Translations under genes and position numbers: made by a program
Source of the DNA: Serilophus lunatus
Taxonomy: Eukaryota > Chordata > Aves > Passeriformes > Eurylaimidae
NCBI GenBank assembly: GCA_013399895.1
Contig: VXBA01005361.1
Coordinates: 723,356 to 787,355, forward strand
Reading direction: 5' to 3'
Length of the DNA stretch: 64,000 nucleotides
Notes under the pieces: generated by a model
What the model was told of the DNA's origin: nothing
Database searches by the model: none
What the model saw: only the letters and a program-made list of their open reading frames with translations
In this document: positions 14,101-29,800 of the stretch, in pieces
Layout: every line of letters begins with the position of its first letter
How positions within the stretch are numbered: the stretch's first letter is position 1

Positions 14101-14795
14101 TTATTAGATACAAATCCAAGTGCACTGGTAATTTCTAATGATACGGCTGCTCCAGAATTAAACAAGTATAAAAAGAGAATGGCCTTGTAAAAGGTTTTAA
14201 TTAAGAAGGCAAAGCATGAAAGAGAAGAATGGGAAGCAAATTTTGCTGAGTGCTCTGAAAAAGAAGGGTAGAATGTACAAACCCTCAACAGAATGATCAA
14301 AGCAAAAAGAGCCACTCTTTAGCTGCAGTCTAAGCTGAAGTTACAAAGCATAAAGCCCTGCAAGAGTGTGGGTCACAAACAGGAAAAACAGCATTTTAAA
14401 TGACTACCCCAGAGAGCTGCTGAACACCTACAACCCTTCAAAGCCTCTGCAAAGTGAGAATACTCAGCTTACTGTCATGACAATGAGGAACAAAATGCTA
14501 AATTGTCTTCAAAAGATAATGCATGAAAAGTAACACAGAAATCCAAAATAGGCAATACTGGATCTGAATACGATATTACGAAGCCCAGTGTCCACACTCC
14601 ATTTAAGAGAAAATTTACCTCCAAGATGCCTCTGGCTCCAGAAGAGTTGTCCTAGTTACTCTTTCAGGAAAATAAGAGTAGTTTTTACACACATACATAA
14701 AAAAAATCTTAGATCAATAGTCTTGGGAAAAGTAAAACCATTTTAAGAGGTACTGGGGAATTTTAGTCCTGGTGCTTCTCCTGTGTTCAGTGAAA

Positions 14796-14840
14796 CAAGA
14801 ATTATTTTACTTTCAAGAATCAAGAACTATTTTACTTTCA
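14796..14840 (+). repeat. Short tandem duplication, 25-bp period
   Basis: CAAGAATTATTTTACTTTCA is followed 25 bp later by CAAGAACTATTTTACTTTCA, with one mismatch in 20. Confidence 0.9.
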
Positions 14841-17800
14841 GTTACCAGCTATCTGCTCCATATTGCTCTGTACAGTTCCCCTACCCCAAAGTAGTGGAGC
14901 ACATTCCCATTTAATAACCTGAATGTACCCACAGCTCCTTGAAAATCCATTAATTTCAGATTCAACTGTAGAATTGCCAGTGGTTCTGTCTCTAGTCTTA
15001 CCAACATCATGCAGATAATTAACCTCCAGGCTAGAAAAAGGCCTACATTTGTTTTCTTTCTTCCAAACAAGCTGTTTTGAGCATAATTTAACAGAACATA
15101 CATTTCAACCTGCTGTATATTAACTCCTAAACACCCTGCTATCAATTTTGTGAATTCTGTTCATTTTCTGAGGGATGATGTATCCCATTTAGAATACAAA
15201 GTGATATCCTTCATTTGCCGTGGTTAAAAAGCTTTTGGAATGAGGATTAATTAGCACATTGAACATACATCTGGGGATGATCAACTGAGTTGCAAAAATC
15301 ACATAAAAATTTGCTGTGTGGCAGTCTCCTCTCAGCTTTTCAAAAAATCTCACACCACTGAATTCAGTGAGATTTTAACCAGGGCTTTCACCTCCACTGA
15401 TCCATAATTTTTTAGAATTTCTTGCTTTTTAGGTTATTGGTCCAAGCAGACAAAAGGAAATGATCTCATTTGGTATCTGCTGGCATTTGACCTGTCAAAC
15501 GAGAATTTCTGTTGATGATACCTAGATCAGAACAATTCAAAATCAAGAAATTGCTCAATTTCTGCTGAAAGCTTGATGTAAAATTGATAGGAAGAACAAC
15601 TGTGTTTGTTTATTCGCATACAGTAACCAGAAGACACAAAGGATGAGGAGCTCACATGAACATAAAAAGAAAAAAAACACAACAGGATCCCGTCTCCTCT
15701 AGACAGACTGGAGCCAGAGACAGCCCAAGTTCTAAAAATTGTTGTTAGAAGTTAATTGCATCACTTAGCAGCCCTTTTGATGTGGGGGAAAGTCTTTTTC
15801 ATTTTAGCTCAAAATAATATCTTTCAATTATAAAGGGAATATAAGTAATATTTTTCATATTTGGATCCCCTCTTCTCAATCTAGTTCTTAATTTCTAGTC
15901 AGCTAGGTGGAAATTATTAAAAAAAAATAAAAATCTAAGTGAGTCAGATTTTTGGTTTAGAGAAAAGCAAATTTTTCTTTTGATCTCCCATCTTTACTAT
16001 AATTTCCATCCTAAGAACTTTAGTCTCCTGTCTGTGAAATTAGAGCAGACTTGTGTAGCTTGAAATAAGGATGAACCTGGATTCCTTTACTCTCTTCCTT
16101 TCATTTAATATTTAAGAAGTCAGCTTATCCTGTGTGTAAATGAAGGAAGAGAGGATGCAATTGTGTCTTAGCACTATAGGGTGTCTTTTCCCCTTCTCTG
16201 CAAGTTATATTTCATGACGTTTTTAGCTATAACAACACTCAAACCCAAAAAATACTCCTCCTTTGGAATTGACTTGATTCCCCCCCTACACTGATGTGTG
16301 GAGGAATTACAAACTTTGCATGTGACTGAGAGGACACAGATGATGACAAGATGAGACTGTTGAGGACAAGAGCAGTGTGTAAACCCACAAACATCCACTT
16401 TTCTGTCTCTCTGTTTCACTGCATAAAGTATTCTATAAATTCAAAAAAAATCGAAATAACAGAGAAGCCATTAAGAAATAGAGTTTAAGGGCTTGATTTC
16501 CTTTATGATGTTTTGGAAGGTCTTCCCAACTACTGCCTTCACAGACAAAATGTGATTCACAGACATGAGTGGTCAATATTTATTTAGCACATCCAGCATG
16601 TTCTTTTTAGGAGTCTGGAAAACAGGCTGTGGTTGTGAGTTAGTAGCTTTTCAGATAAGCGCAGTATGCAGATGAGAAGTCAAATCAGTGGAATCCACCC
16701 AGCATATAGTAAGAAAAACATTGGAAATCACTTCCAGTGCTTATTTATCCACAGAAATTTTTCCAATTTAATCACTGAGTAGGAATAACAACAAAGAAGA
16801 GACTTCATTGCAGCTCAGAATATGGGCATATAAAATTATTGTGTTGCTAGGGAATGGTATGTTGAGACATTAAACACTTCGGGATTGTTGATGTGGTGAA
16901 ATGAACATAAGGTTCTTTTTCTCCAACTTTAGCTCATACATCTGAATTATTTCTCCGATATTTTGCTGCACTCTCCAAAATCCTTTAAAAGCAAGAACAT
17001 TGTTGGAATATGCCAGATAATAATAGAATCACAAGCAACAGTCAGTGAAGAGGGTGCTGGTGGGCAGGAACAGAAAAATCCCATTGTCTAATTATTAGAT
17101 CTATTCACCAGGCTTGGGAAGATGTCAGAATACTTTAAAAAACCCTTCGTCCCAACAGCAGCGCTGTAATTAGGGAGTTGCTGCAAGAATTGGAGAGAGA
17201 AGACAACAAATTGAGACTCAGATGGTGGTGGTGGAAAGGTCCATTTAGTCCCTAATGTTTCCCCCATTGGGTCCCCAACAGGGTTTTGCACCTGCCTGGG
17301 TGAGAGCATGAGTAGAATGGACAGAAAGAATCAGGAGACCTCAGAAAAGGAAATATTTCAGAGAACATAGATGGAGCTCAACACGTTTCAAAGAGAAAGT
17401 AAGTGGGAGGCAGAGCATTGCCTTAGTTTTCGTGCAAGGGGAAGCAGTTCCTCAAATAACAATGAAGTTTCTTCTGCCACCTTCACTGGGAGGGGAGTTC
17501 TGCCTCGCAAAGAGATAAAAATTATAAGATTCAGCAACAGCAATCAGGTTATCAGTGATCTTGATTAATTCCCAAGTCTTCCCAGGCTTCATGGCATACT
17601 GTGAGTTTTGTATTTATGGGATAACTCTTAAAGCCTGTCTGCTGGAGCTAAGTGATTACATGGGAATTTCAGCTTCCATTAAAGATCTTAAATTAATTTC
17701 TAACCATGATAATTGCAATTTAAAAGGTATGAAAGCATGATCTTTAAAAGTTGCATCCCCAACAAGTCAAATAGTATTTTTAAAATTATTAGCATTTAAT

Positions 17801-20800
17801 TTCTGAGATGTAGACATTGGGAAGTCAGTTCAGGATTTTGAAATTCAAATACTGATGCTCTTCTGCTGGATCACCCCATCTGACATGTTCTACTTTTTTT
17901 CCTATGCCTAAATTTTCATTTGAATTCTAGAATAGAAATTACTGAATTTATTTTAATTTTGAAAAGTTTCATGCTTATAAATGTATTCATGTACCTCAAA
18001 ATGTTGTTAAAGCTAAAAATAAATCGAAGGCTCTTTTATAAGTTTGTGATCTCTTATGCAAGATGTTACAGAATGGCTGCACAGAATACAATAAATTATT
18101 TTTTTCACTAACACAATATCCAGCTACAGAAAGGAATGTCCTAACAAAAAAGACCGTTAAAAGATCTCTCTAAAGACTAAATTCTGGCTCATAGATCTGC
18201 CAGGTTTCTGGTATGACCATGTACAAACTAGTTGTCATTCTTCAGCTTGAAATGGAGACCACTTTGTCTCTTGATTACTGTTTAATCCTTGTATTACCTT
18301 TAATCATAATATTGTACCTCCTCAGGGAAAAGAGCTTTACTTTGTTCCTGTATGGCAGCTGACAGAGTACTCAGTCCTTAGACAGAGCTGCCACACAAAT
18401 AATAAATATATGCTTGTATGGGCATCTATACTCCTGAAATATTTTTTGATACAGAAACTGAATTCAGATTCACACCAAAATTTGCCAGAAAAGAAGCCAG
18501 AAGAGAGTAGATATTGACTCAAGAGAACATTCCTTGAATATTACCCATAATTTTAAATGGAGTTTTCAGTCTTGTGAAATTTTGTTTGCTATTCCTTAGA
18601 GCAAATATTTACAGAAATAATAGAAAGATCTGCTGGGAACAGCACAAAATATTCCCAGCATGGTACTGCAAGAGCAGTAGGAACTTCCTCAAAGCATTTT
18701 TGTATGTACCTCCAGCTAAAGACAGATGGTTTACATTGGAAACAGCCTCATTTAGGATTTCAAAGAAAAATCATCATCACAAGGCAATGCAGAAGAAATT
18801 CTCAGTTGAGCCTCCAACGAGCAGGCTAATGCATAATCCAGGGATGGAGTATTTATTATGGCAATCTGGGCTGTAGATTAGAGACATTTTGTAATACACA
18901 CAAATAAAAGAATCAGAATTTCCGTGTTCCTGACGTTCCTGGAAAGCCCCATGCAGCAAAGAGTAGAAAATTAAGTACTCAGAGAGGACTCAAACACCTC
19001 CAGCAGAGCAGCAGTCCTGCAGGTTTGCTGCCCAGGGGGAAACGGTCGGTGCATTTTTGGAGGTGAACTGTCCTGTTCTGGGGCTGCAGTGCCTGGGACT
19101 TTTGCTGTGGCCCCTCAGCCTGCTCCAGAGTTTGGGAGAAATCCCCATTCTCATTTCTGCACTGCCAGTAGGACGTATCTGTGGCTTTCATGGGGTGTAG
19201 GAGAGCTGGCTGGTAACTCATGGGGACAGTTCTCAAAGCACAACAAACTGACACCATGGCCAAGATCCAAGCACAAAACAGGACTGAAGCCTGAGGACAC
19301 TTCTTTGGTGACACTATGAACATCAATCCACTTTTAAAGCCAGAATATAAAGACATTTTTTTTTGCAGTCTATTTCCACTCCTACCTTACCTATCAGCTA
19401 TTCCACTTAAGAAATGGGTCCTTCATCACATTTTTGTGTGTGCCCTAAATAAGTTTGGTGGTGTTTGAAGCAGTGAGGCTGGAAGCATTGCCTGCTTTTC
19501 TGTGAGCCTCTGAGGGTGAGAGCTGCTGAAACCATCTAGCACAGAACATTTGGCAGAGCACATGGTCCACTGCTTTAAAGATGATATTTTAGTGCAAAGG
19601 CTTCAGACAGCAGGTATAATTCTGCAAATATGAAATACAAGCCCCTTGATATGACAGCCCGGGTGAGCTCCTGTGCACCTCCCTCAAAGTGGCAAAGAAT
19701 GTAGGGCCCATTATGATGGCAATAATTTATTGGCCTGAATTTTTTTCTTTAAGACAACGATTGCAGTGAGGTTGACAGTTTCTAACTTCATTAGAAGTTG
19801 CAGCTGCTGCTATCATTATTCTGATTAGTTACCTTGAATTGCTTTGCACAAGACAATTATCATTACAGCTCCTCCATCACGAGGAGGAAGTGGCTCCTCA
19901 TGGCAGAACTGAATTAGAAAACAAACTAGAGCATGAAATAAGGGGAAGAGAGGGAGTGTGTCAGATACCAGAGAGAAGCTGATCACACCTTCCTGGACTT
20001 AAGTATTTTAAATAAAGGCAGTCACACTGAAAGGCAAGAAACACAAAAATAAATTATGCAAATAACCATCAATAGATGCTAGTGCTAATCAAGTGAAATG
20101 ATCCTATAGCTCATCAGAAGGATTTATTTCTCATAAAATACCCTGGGTTTGAAAACCCACCAACTCCCTCTGCAAAACCCACCCTGTCAAGTTCCTGTGG
20201 AGCCGAAGTCCCACAGAATAATGATGTATCTACTACCTGACCCCTGCATACTCTGACCAGGTAAGAGCTTGTGTACTGCCTCCACTTATCGGCCTTTTCA
20301 CATGGATCTTCAGGCAGGAAACAGAAGGTGCTTGGCAAGAAGGGGCACACGGTCTGACTGGTGTGATCAGGTGGTGACAGGTACACAAGGCTGGAAATGA
20401 CAGTAACTCATCCATTACTGTGTAGCAATTGTTTCCTCCTTGCCTTGTCCTTGTGCCACATACTCTCCACCAAATCTGCACACCTGAACTCGCTTCTCTG
20501 TTCATTTCTTCTTCCCACCTCCAGATTTTTACTTGGAGACTAAAAGGAAAGACATGTCTGGTTGGAAGAGGTTAGTGTGTGTACTCAAATAGGGACAACA
20601 GGGAGTTATTTAGATGAGAGGTTAGGCATAGAGAGAAGCTGAGCCATCTGGAGGATCAAAACTCTTAATCTTTGGTGGCAGAGACATGCTTTTTACTGGT
20701 GATATTAAAGAGTCATCATTGCACATCTGGCCTTTGGCAAGAAAACTTCTTTGGACTGTAAGTTCCATATGTGGAGACAAACAGTATCCCCAGTTCTCAT

Positions 20801-23800
20801 CTTACACCTGGAATCTTCCTTGCTAGAGAAAGGACCAGGGCTTTGATATGTCTTTGCCCTTCTGGTCATCACAATGGCTGGGGACAGCAGGGGCTGAGTT
20901 CCAGTGCATCTCTTTCCTGCCACAAGCTGTGCAAGACCACAAGTGGCCATGAAGCAGAAGTCCAGTTCATTACTTCTTTTCCATTTGGATGGACAAAAGA
21001 TCTAGGCCTGGATGGAAATTCTGACTGAAGTCAAAAGAGAACATGAGGACAGAAATTGTGTGGGTGAGCGTAAACTAAGCTGTACTTTGGGAAGTCATTG
21101 TGGTTTGTAGTTTTACTGGACACGCTTTTATAACCCTTGTCTTCTTTCCCAGACATTGGCAGAGGTCATAGCAATCAGAGAGGCATAAGGATGTAACAAC
21201 AGGCAACTTTCTGAGCACTTGAAAAGAAAGAATTGATTGTTGTTTAGGTAAGAAGGTAGAGAAAACTCAGATGTGGAATTAATGTATGAAGAGAGAGGCA
21301 AAAATGAAAAAGATCACCACTTTTGGTGAAATTTAGATTGGCCAGGGTTAACAAGTGTGATTGGGGACAAAAGTAACAGAAAAAAGTTTAGGCAATTTGT
21401 TCTCTAGGATAGCAATTTGTGACATATCTGAATACCTCAGACAAGATACTGGAAAAATGGAACATTGCGTGGAAAGGGAACTGGATACAAGAGGAGGCAA
21501 CAAAAAGACTTAAAGGCGTTATTGATTTAATAGTTAACTATTCCATGGTTAATTTAAAGTAAGTATGGAAACCAGGGAGTTGTTGGTGTGGAGCATGGCA
21601 CCGCATTGTGGCCATTCCAGATGAACTTCATAAAGACACCTGTCCAATCTAGGGGGGAAAGAACCCCGACAAAACAAATCAAAACAGGAAACTGCCACAG
21701 CGTGTCATGAAATGCTAAACTAGCACCATCAAACTGCTGCTTCATATCCAGGAGCAGAGTGAGAAACAGAGTTTAGTCTCTGTGTTTTCATCAGCGTGGA
21801 CTCTTTGCCTCGTCTTCCATCCCCAGAGGGAGAGAGTTAAGAATACACACATCTCATGGCTTTTCTTTTGCTGTTGTAAGTACTTGATACAGAATTGTTC
21901 AAACACCACAAACTTGCTGGAGAAAATTTGCTCAAGTGTCTCCTTGACAAGTATTAGCAACAAAGGATACATACCCAGAAGTCAAGTTCCTCCTGCAATT
22001 TATCTTTTATTATTTCTCTTATAATTTCTGCAACTTAAATTTTCTTTTATAAAAGGCCCAATTCCAGCACAATTACCCTTCGTAATGTACAATTTCTGGT
22101 CATTCTTATGCCAATAGTGGCCAGCACTCCCCTCAGAGGATCTCCTTGGTCTGTTTTCAGCTTCTCCAACCTCATGTTGACCAAGTTCCTTTGACAGACA
22201 TCAGCTTTGCTTTGAATAATGTTGGTGTTGTCTTCTACCTTTCTCATGATTTCTCCAGCTACTTCCTTTCACTCCAGTTTTTCAATTTCAACTCAAAGGA
22301 GCCAATTTCATTTCCATCTGACAGTTAAATTCCTGTCTTAGCATCTAAACAATACCAAGCTGATGAAATTCTACAATTTGAAGCTAGCTTGTGGCTTTCT
22401 GATACTACAAACAAAAATCCCAAAAAACCAAACACAAATATCCTGGTCTCAAAACTCGGTATGTTGTTCCTCTGACTGTATTTTCTGGGAACAGACCTGT
22501 TTATCATTTCCAGTAGGTTCCACAGCTCAATCATAGCTGTCTCAACCTTCCCTTCTTGTTCTATCATACATAGAGAATGCATCTCAGTTTAATAAATGTG
22601 ATTTTATGTTGGAGTTCCAAGGCACAAAACACGCAGCATGAAGCAGTCCTTGTCCTGGAAGGTGACACAGAGAGCAATACCAGAGCTTGGAGCAGAACAC
22701 AACTGTAATGGCTAAACCACAATGACTACCCCAGGTGAGGGCTGACCTCACTGACACTATCTCCTCTTTCTCCTTACCTGCCTCTACCCAGGCTTATACT
22801 CCCTCAATCCCCACTTCCTTCAAATCCTAGACTGTTTATGCCTCCTGGTGATGGATCTTCTCCTCCTCCTCAGCCCCTGACGGTGCCTCCTCATAGGTCC
22901 CATGCCAATACAAAGCTGGCGCTGAGAAAGCCCAGCAGCTTTGCCTTCCCCTGACTTACTCCACCTTTTAGAGTCATGTACCTGATTAATGGCCAACACC
23001 TCACCAGCTGGGAACTGTGACCACAAACAATTCAGCATCTCAGTTTTCTGTGGGTGAATAAAAAAATGACATTAGAAATCACTTTCAGGTTGCAAAGTCA
23101 AGCACCAAACAAAGAGGAAGTGCTGGAATTAAACTTGCCTGAAAAACCTTAATTTGGCCCTTTTATGAATAAGTATTATGATATAGACTTTAATTACATG
23201 AACACAGACTATTTTTTCCACATCTAAATGCATAGATGTGCAAATTCTCAAGCAGTTGACTTGATTACAAGTATGCATAATATAAAAGTTCAATAGTCTA
23301 TTGATATTTAGTCAGATTGCAGAAATTCCACATATTCATTGCAGCAGCTGACTATATTAGGATACTATGCCAAGAGCTGAACAAATGAAATCAGATTACT
23401 GCAAATGACAAGGAGCAAATAGCCAGGAAAAAAAATAGTAGGGCCACAGGAAAAAACAGCATGGTGAATACTAGACAACTGAATTAGGTTCAGCTGAACC
23501 AAAACAAGAATTCTAAAGCCGCCCACAAATAATATTTAATCTTTCCTCTAGTCCCAGTAAAACAGACTAATCAGCACAGTGGCCACTTCATAATGGATAA
23601 CTCCATTAACTAAACCAGAAAAATGGGTCAAAGTAGATGTTTGAAATACACATAAAATATTAGAGCCGACATCTTGGCCTGTAGGTCTTCTTCTGGCTGA
23701 AGAAAAAAAATAGAAAAAGGTTAATTTGAAGGTTAGAACTAACCTTGTTCTGCTTTTTTTTCCCCCAGAGCCCAAAGCAGAGCTCATGGCCAACATGTCA

Positions 23801-26800
23801 CCTCTAATATACTTTACTATCTCAACAGTGAGTTTTATATTAACCTTTTCTCTTAAATTTTGCAGTGAGGATGCTAATGCACTGTAGATTTTGTTGCAGT
23901 GTGAAGAAGCTTGGCTGGATCTTCTTTTAATCCCTGGTCAACTAAGCACAGAGACTGGAAAATGTTGATGGCAACGTAACTACTCTTTTGCACCTCACAG
24001 ACAATCAAAGAGGGCAGAGCTGAGCTGATACAAGCTACCTCTGGACAGGAACAGAGGCAAAGAAGGGAAGGGCTTTAAAATTCATGCATTTACTTTTAAA
24101 TATCTGAGGGAAATACTTGGAGATTCAAGAACATTTTCAGTTACTCCTTGACAAGGGGATTGAGGTCTCTTTTGCTGGGTGCTGCATAAAACCTACTCAG
24201 TAGCTAATGCAGAAGCCTGATCCTCTCTCAGTTTGGAAAAAGGTAGACACCAGACCTCAAGATGCAGCCTGGTAAATTCCATATATTGTATAGAGGTTAA
24301 AACAAGATTGATTGAATATTCAATTAATTTTTAAACGAATCAGCTTTTTCTTTAATATATCCTTTTCCTATTTTTTTTTTGGTCACTCTAGTTCCTCAGT
24401 TTATCCTCTCCAGCTTGTCTTACTCACTGTTGTTCGAGAAGCAACCTCATTGTTGGGAGGAGTGTTCTTGGAAGGGGCTCTATGTGCCTGGAAAATCCCT
24501 GTATATTCATTTTCCCTGCCCCTGCCTGCAATGTGTGTATCTCCACCTGGTCTCCTGAGGAGAAGGGCTCTGGGCAGCCCAGCAGTGCTGATTTCAGCAG
24601 CTCCAGCAGCCTCATGTTATGTGATTGTTGGCAATACAGGAGTACACACCCATCCCAGTCACATCCTCCTCCAGCATCAGGGATGCTCAAAGAGCTACTT
24701 CCAACTTAAAAGCTACAAATTGCTCTGACCAACAGGTTTACTCATATGAAAATCTAGTGAGGTTTTAATATAGGCCTGTTGTACTTTACTTAAGATTTCT
24801 TCTATACTATCTTGTGAGGATTTTTAGGAGCCTTTTTTTTCATTTCACTCACGGAACTCCTCATATCCCACCTCATGTAAAACCTGACACCCAGAGGAGA
24901 ACATCGCATTTGAAAAGCATAGAGGTACTGAACCCTTTCCTCTGACTAGAGTCATGGAAAAGCCTTTGCCATGGTATTTTTACAGATCATCTCACTGACC
25001 TGCAGGATTGCTTGAGCCAACATCATGCCCCTTTTATGCTGTGCTATGTAAAATTCCAAAATACAATGCAGCATGCATGCCTAAGCCAGACAAACAGCTT
25101 GTTGTTTGAGTGTCTGCCTGCCTGACTCTTTTTGAAGCAAGATGTTGGATATTCAGTTTTTATTTCAAATTACTGAACTGAGACTTATGCTAATTTTTCT
25201 GTTACATGTGGAAGTCAAGGAGAATTTCATGTTGCAAATCCTTCTCAGGGCTCACAGACTAGGGTGTACAAATATAGTCCACGGGAAAAACCGCTACAGG
25301 GCAAAGCTGTCAAAAGCAGTGTCACTCCCCTGTTAACAGCAGAGCCATCACAGGGAATGCCAAGGGCATGGCTGGGCCTCCGTGTGCTGCAAGGAATTTC
25401 ATTTGGTGCAATTAAAGCCAGGAAGAAAAGTGATGAGGGTCAGGAAACAAGCATTAAATCTTGCTACCTAACCATGTTTCTGTCTTGTGCAGAGATATTT
25501 CATGGCTGTCCTTATGAAGCCTCACGGCTCTGCTCTGGTTTGAAATATGGTATGTCGGAAAGAACAGTATAAATCCATCCACTGACAAATGGATTCTTCC
25601 TTTATAGGTGACAAAACATGAGCAGAAACCATAAATTTAGGCTCATGACGTGGACATAGAGGTAGATCTATTCCATGAGCAGTCTAACACATGGCTTCCT
25701 GTGGTCTGAACCACAATTTTATGGCCACTAGAAGGATTCTTATTTACTCTTTTCTAAAGGGAATGCAATTAAGACTTTCTTTGGGTTACAGAAGATGGGA
25801 TGACAGCAGGATTTTATAACAAAACTCAGAGCTTCTGTTCAAAAATGTTCCTAGTAACTGAATATTCCCTTCTGCAAAAGATGTCCAGAATTCAATGGAC
25901 AGATCAGCTGCAGTTAGGAGGAATCTGCTGTTCACTTGTAAGGACCCCTGCAGCACATGGCATAATGGTAATCTCGTTAAAGACCCCTGGGATCAAGCTG
26001 GCTATGGACCTATGTCCCAACCTCCTGGCAAAGCAATTCCAGAGGCTCACCCCCCCTAATTCCAAAGCACCCTACATAGTGCAAAAAGAAAGCTAGAAGT
26101 TCATTAAGGTTTCCTTCAAAAGTAAGACATTAAGCCAGAAATAGCTTCCAATTTGTTCCTCATTTTGTTTTGTCCCACTTTGTTTGAGAGGGAATATCTG
26201 ACATTAGAGCTGCCTCCTATGCCCAGCCATGCAGTTATTCTGTGATTCATGGGTTGCCAAGTAGGGGAAAAAATGTTCATTATTCCAGCAGAAAACAATG
26301 TGGAAGGTACAGTGTCTGCAGAAGAAGAGAGAGCAGTTTGGGCCTGTTCACTGAAGCAATGATTTTCAATCTCATTGCAAAGACTCAGAGTTAAAAAGAT
26401 GAAGAAAAAAGTATCTTAAGTATTCCCATGTGCTATAACTTGTCACCTATAACTTGAATTTTCTGTCCAGTCTGTGGATCCAAAACCTCATCATCATGCC
26501 TACTCTAAGGCCGACATATAATCTTTTCTCTATATTGCAGTGGGAGATCTGTTTTATTACTGTCCCAAGATAAGACTTCATAGCGCTTTTCTAACTAGCT
26601 GAGGATGACATTTTTATGGGATTAACAGTTGCAATAAAATACACCACGAGCTCTAAAACTCAGTTAAGAGCACACTATAAATGAGATATGACAGAAGAAA
26701 ATATGAGATATTAAAAAATGAAGGAAAAGGGTTATTAACTAGCTTAGATTCAACTTCACCCACCCCTAGTTCCCTTAAATATTGAGAGCAGTGTGATATT

Positions 26801-29800
26801 CCTGTGTAAGTGGAAGGCAGGCTGCAGTCACTACAATGCCTGCAGAACCCACTTCATGAGTTTAGAACAAGTTCCTGCAGTCCAGAGCCAAATCACAGTT
26901 TTGCTGCCACCTAAAAATGGTGACAGTTTGGTTTGGAATAATTTCCTCCATGAGGAACTCATCCAGCCATAAGCATATAGCACATGCATTTTCTATTTGT
27001 ACATTAGTCGGTTGGTCAGAAGAGCATAGTGAGTAATGATGTTCTCCGAGGAAATAACTTTTGAAATATTTATTTTTGAAAGCACCAAACTGGCCTTGTC
27101 TTCAGTACTAGTCAGATGAGGGCACATTGGCTGCACACCAATTCTTCTGTAAAATGACACTATCTGAACACAGAGGTGGCTATGATTCTTTTCAAGCCTT
27201 GCATTTAGCTGCACTACCTGTTGCATCAGTCTGCCTACCCCCTCCCACAAAACATGAACAAACCTGTTCATTAATATTTTTTCTAGAGCATTAACTCTGG
27301 TTTCTATCCCATCATATCTCAGCACAAGGCTCATAAAGAAAATGTCAGGGGTTGCCTAGCGACAGCACTGAGCCTGATGGGATCATCCTGCTACTGATTT
27401 TTGCATTGATATTTTGGTTCCCAAGGATGTTTTGTAATAACGAAAGACATTAATGACCCTGTTTTCTTAATTAATGATTTTACTGGTGTCAAAGTCACTG
27501 CTTTCTGAAACATCTAACTGTTTTGTCTCTCAGAGCACTTGGTAACAACACATAGTACTGGGTCCATCAGAAGAACCACAGATTTCAAACAAACAGCAGC
27601 TGGACATCTTATTGATCCTCTTAAATCTACACAAAAGTCACTATTTACAATGAAACTGTTGATGGGTGTGACTTCTGAGATCACAGAACAACTTCTGCTC
27701 ATACCTTTTGGAAAGTCTGTGTTCAAAACTACTATGTGTAATAGTTGTGTTCTACATTTATTAGTTAAACAGAAAACTCTTACAAAGGAATTATTGCAAC
27801 TTGCAGTATCCAAAGCTAAAGAAACAAAAAGTTGAACTAATTGGACAGCGAACAATATAGTCATTTAGAGGAGAAAGGACTAAATATTAAGCATTTCAGG
27901 TTAAGGTGGTCACTCCAGGACACCTAAACTCCATGATGATGTTTTTGATCAATTCTGCTCCTCATTAACAACAGTCTTGCAATGAGTGAAAGGCCCAAGA
28001 ATTGTGTATTGAACCAAAGACAAGGGCAGAAATAATCTGTATCTTTAAAAAAAGAGAATTTCAATATAGGGACAAGAAGTGGCAAATTCATGTTCTGTCC
28101 TGCCCCAGCCCTGCTTCATTACCATCTCAAACATATTAATATTTTATTGAAAAGTCATCAATAAGTCCAGAAGGAGACTTTACTCTTCTTCGTGTCTGAT
28201 GCATTGAACAGAAAAGTCATAACTGCTGATACAAAGAAATTTTTTCTTCTATTAATATTAAAATGCAAAACTTGAGCAAAAATCTTGGTGCTTTTAGCTC
28301 CAATGGCTAATAACACAAGAATCAATGGGACTCAGAGACAGACAGGTTATAGATTTGCAAATAATCAGCAAGATATGCAGTATATCATAGAACTGTGACT
28401 CAATCTGTGCTTGACCAGAGCTTTAGGACATCCACTCTTCTGCATCTTCTGATGACTGTTCAGGTAAGAGGCAGTTTCATTTCAGAAGCTGGAGTCTTCT
28501 TCTCTCAGAAGATTGGAATCTGCTGATGAGCACCTCTTACATCAACCAGGATTTTTAAGCCCCTGTAGCTCACAGTATGTACTCAGATACATGGACAGGG
28601 CCTGAAAGCTACATAAAATATTTGGGAAGGGTGGCAATGATAGGATGACTCTTGCTTCAGCACAAAGGGCCAAAGGTAAAAGTCCAGTGGACGTTGTGCT
28701 CCCTGTCAAATACAGGGTTCCTGTGTGACTACCATGGTCCTGACCCAAGACTAAAGCTACAGATGAAAAATAGCCAAGATGCTTTTCTAGCAGCTGAGGT
28801 CAGATTGCAGAATTTAAAGAGGATTCCATACCAAAATGCTCCAAAGACACAGCTCAGATCACCTTTGCAGTAGCAGGGATCTAAGCGCTGTTTGATGGAA
28901 AGTAGAATGAGACCATCCACTAATTCCACATGGGAATCATTTAGTTCCTGTGGAAAATGGCCATCCAGGACCTTAAATCTGAATTATAGACACTGAAGTC
29001 ATGATCTACAGAGCTCTTAACACACAGATTTCAGCTCCCTCTCCTCAGATACTGAAAATCATGGCAGGCTTTCCTCTTTAGGAGGAACACTGTCAATGAG
29101 ACCTCACCTGCTCCTTTAGGGAAGGCAGGCAGCCTCCCAGGTTGCAACCTGCATCCCGAAGAAATCAACCAGCACTGTTCCCTTTATTTTCATAACAGAA
29201 GCATTTCTCTTTAACAGATGAATTCCAAACAGAACAAGCTGTTTGACAATTATCATTTTGAACAAATATTTCCAGCCACGCACAAAAAAAAGCAAACTTT
29301 CAATAAACAGAAAATAGATGATTGTTGTAAAATGACAGCTTTCATGCTGTTTATCCCAAAGGATCCTCCGAGCTTATGTACTATGAAATAAATTTGCCAC
29401 TGGTTAAAAATGTAAATTCTTTAAATACATGAAAACCTAATGAAAAGGCTTGTAACGTTCCCCTTTTCCTGATTCCCACTTTTCTCTTTTTATCTTTCTA
29501 GAAGAAGATGTTGATTATAATTACAGCAGAGACTAAAATACATGCTTGATTTTGTGTTAAAAAAATTTGGAAAGTAGAATAGGCTCTTGGTGTACGTGTG
29601 TGATTGGGTGTATGTGCTCCTACACATGCATGTGTGTCTGAATTGTGCCATGGCTTTTGAAGAACCTAAGCTGCATTAAAAAATGCATAAAAGAACTAAA
29701 GCACTGAGTGCATTTCATATTTAAATGCACATAATTTGTAGAGAGCGTACAGAAGAAACTCTGCTGATGGAGATGAGAGGGAAAAGCTGCTTTGAGATTC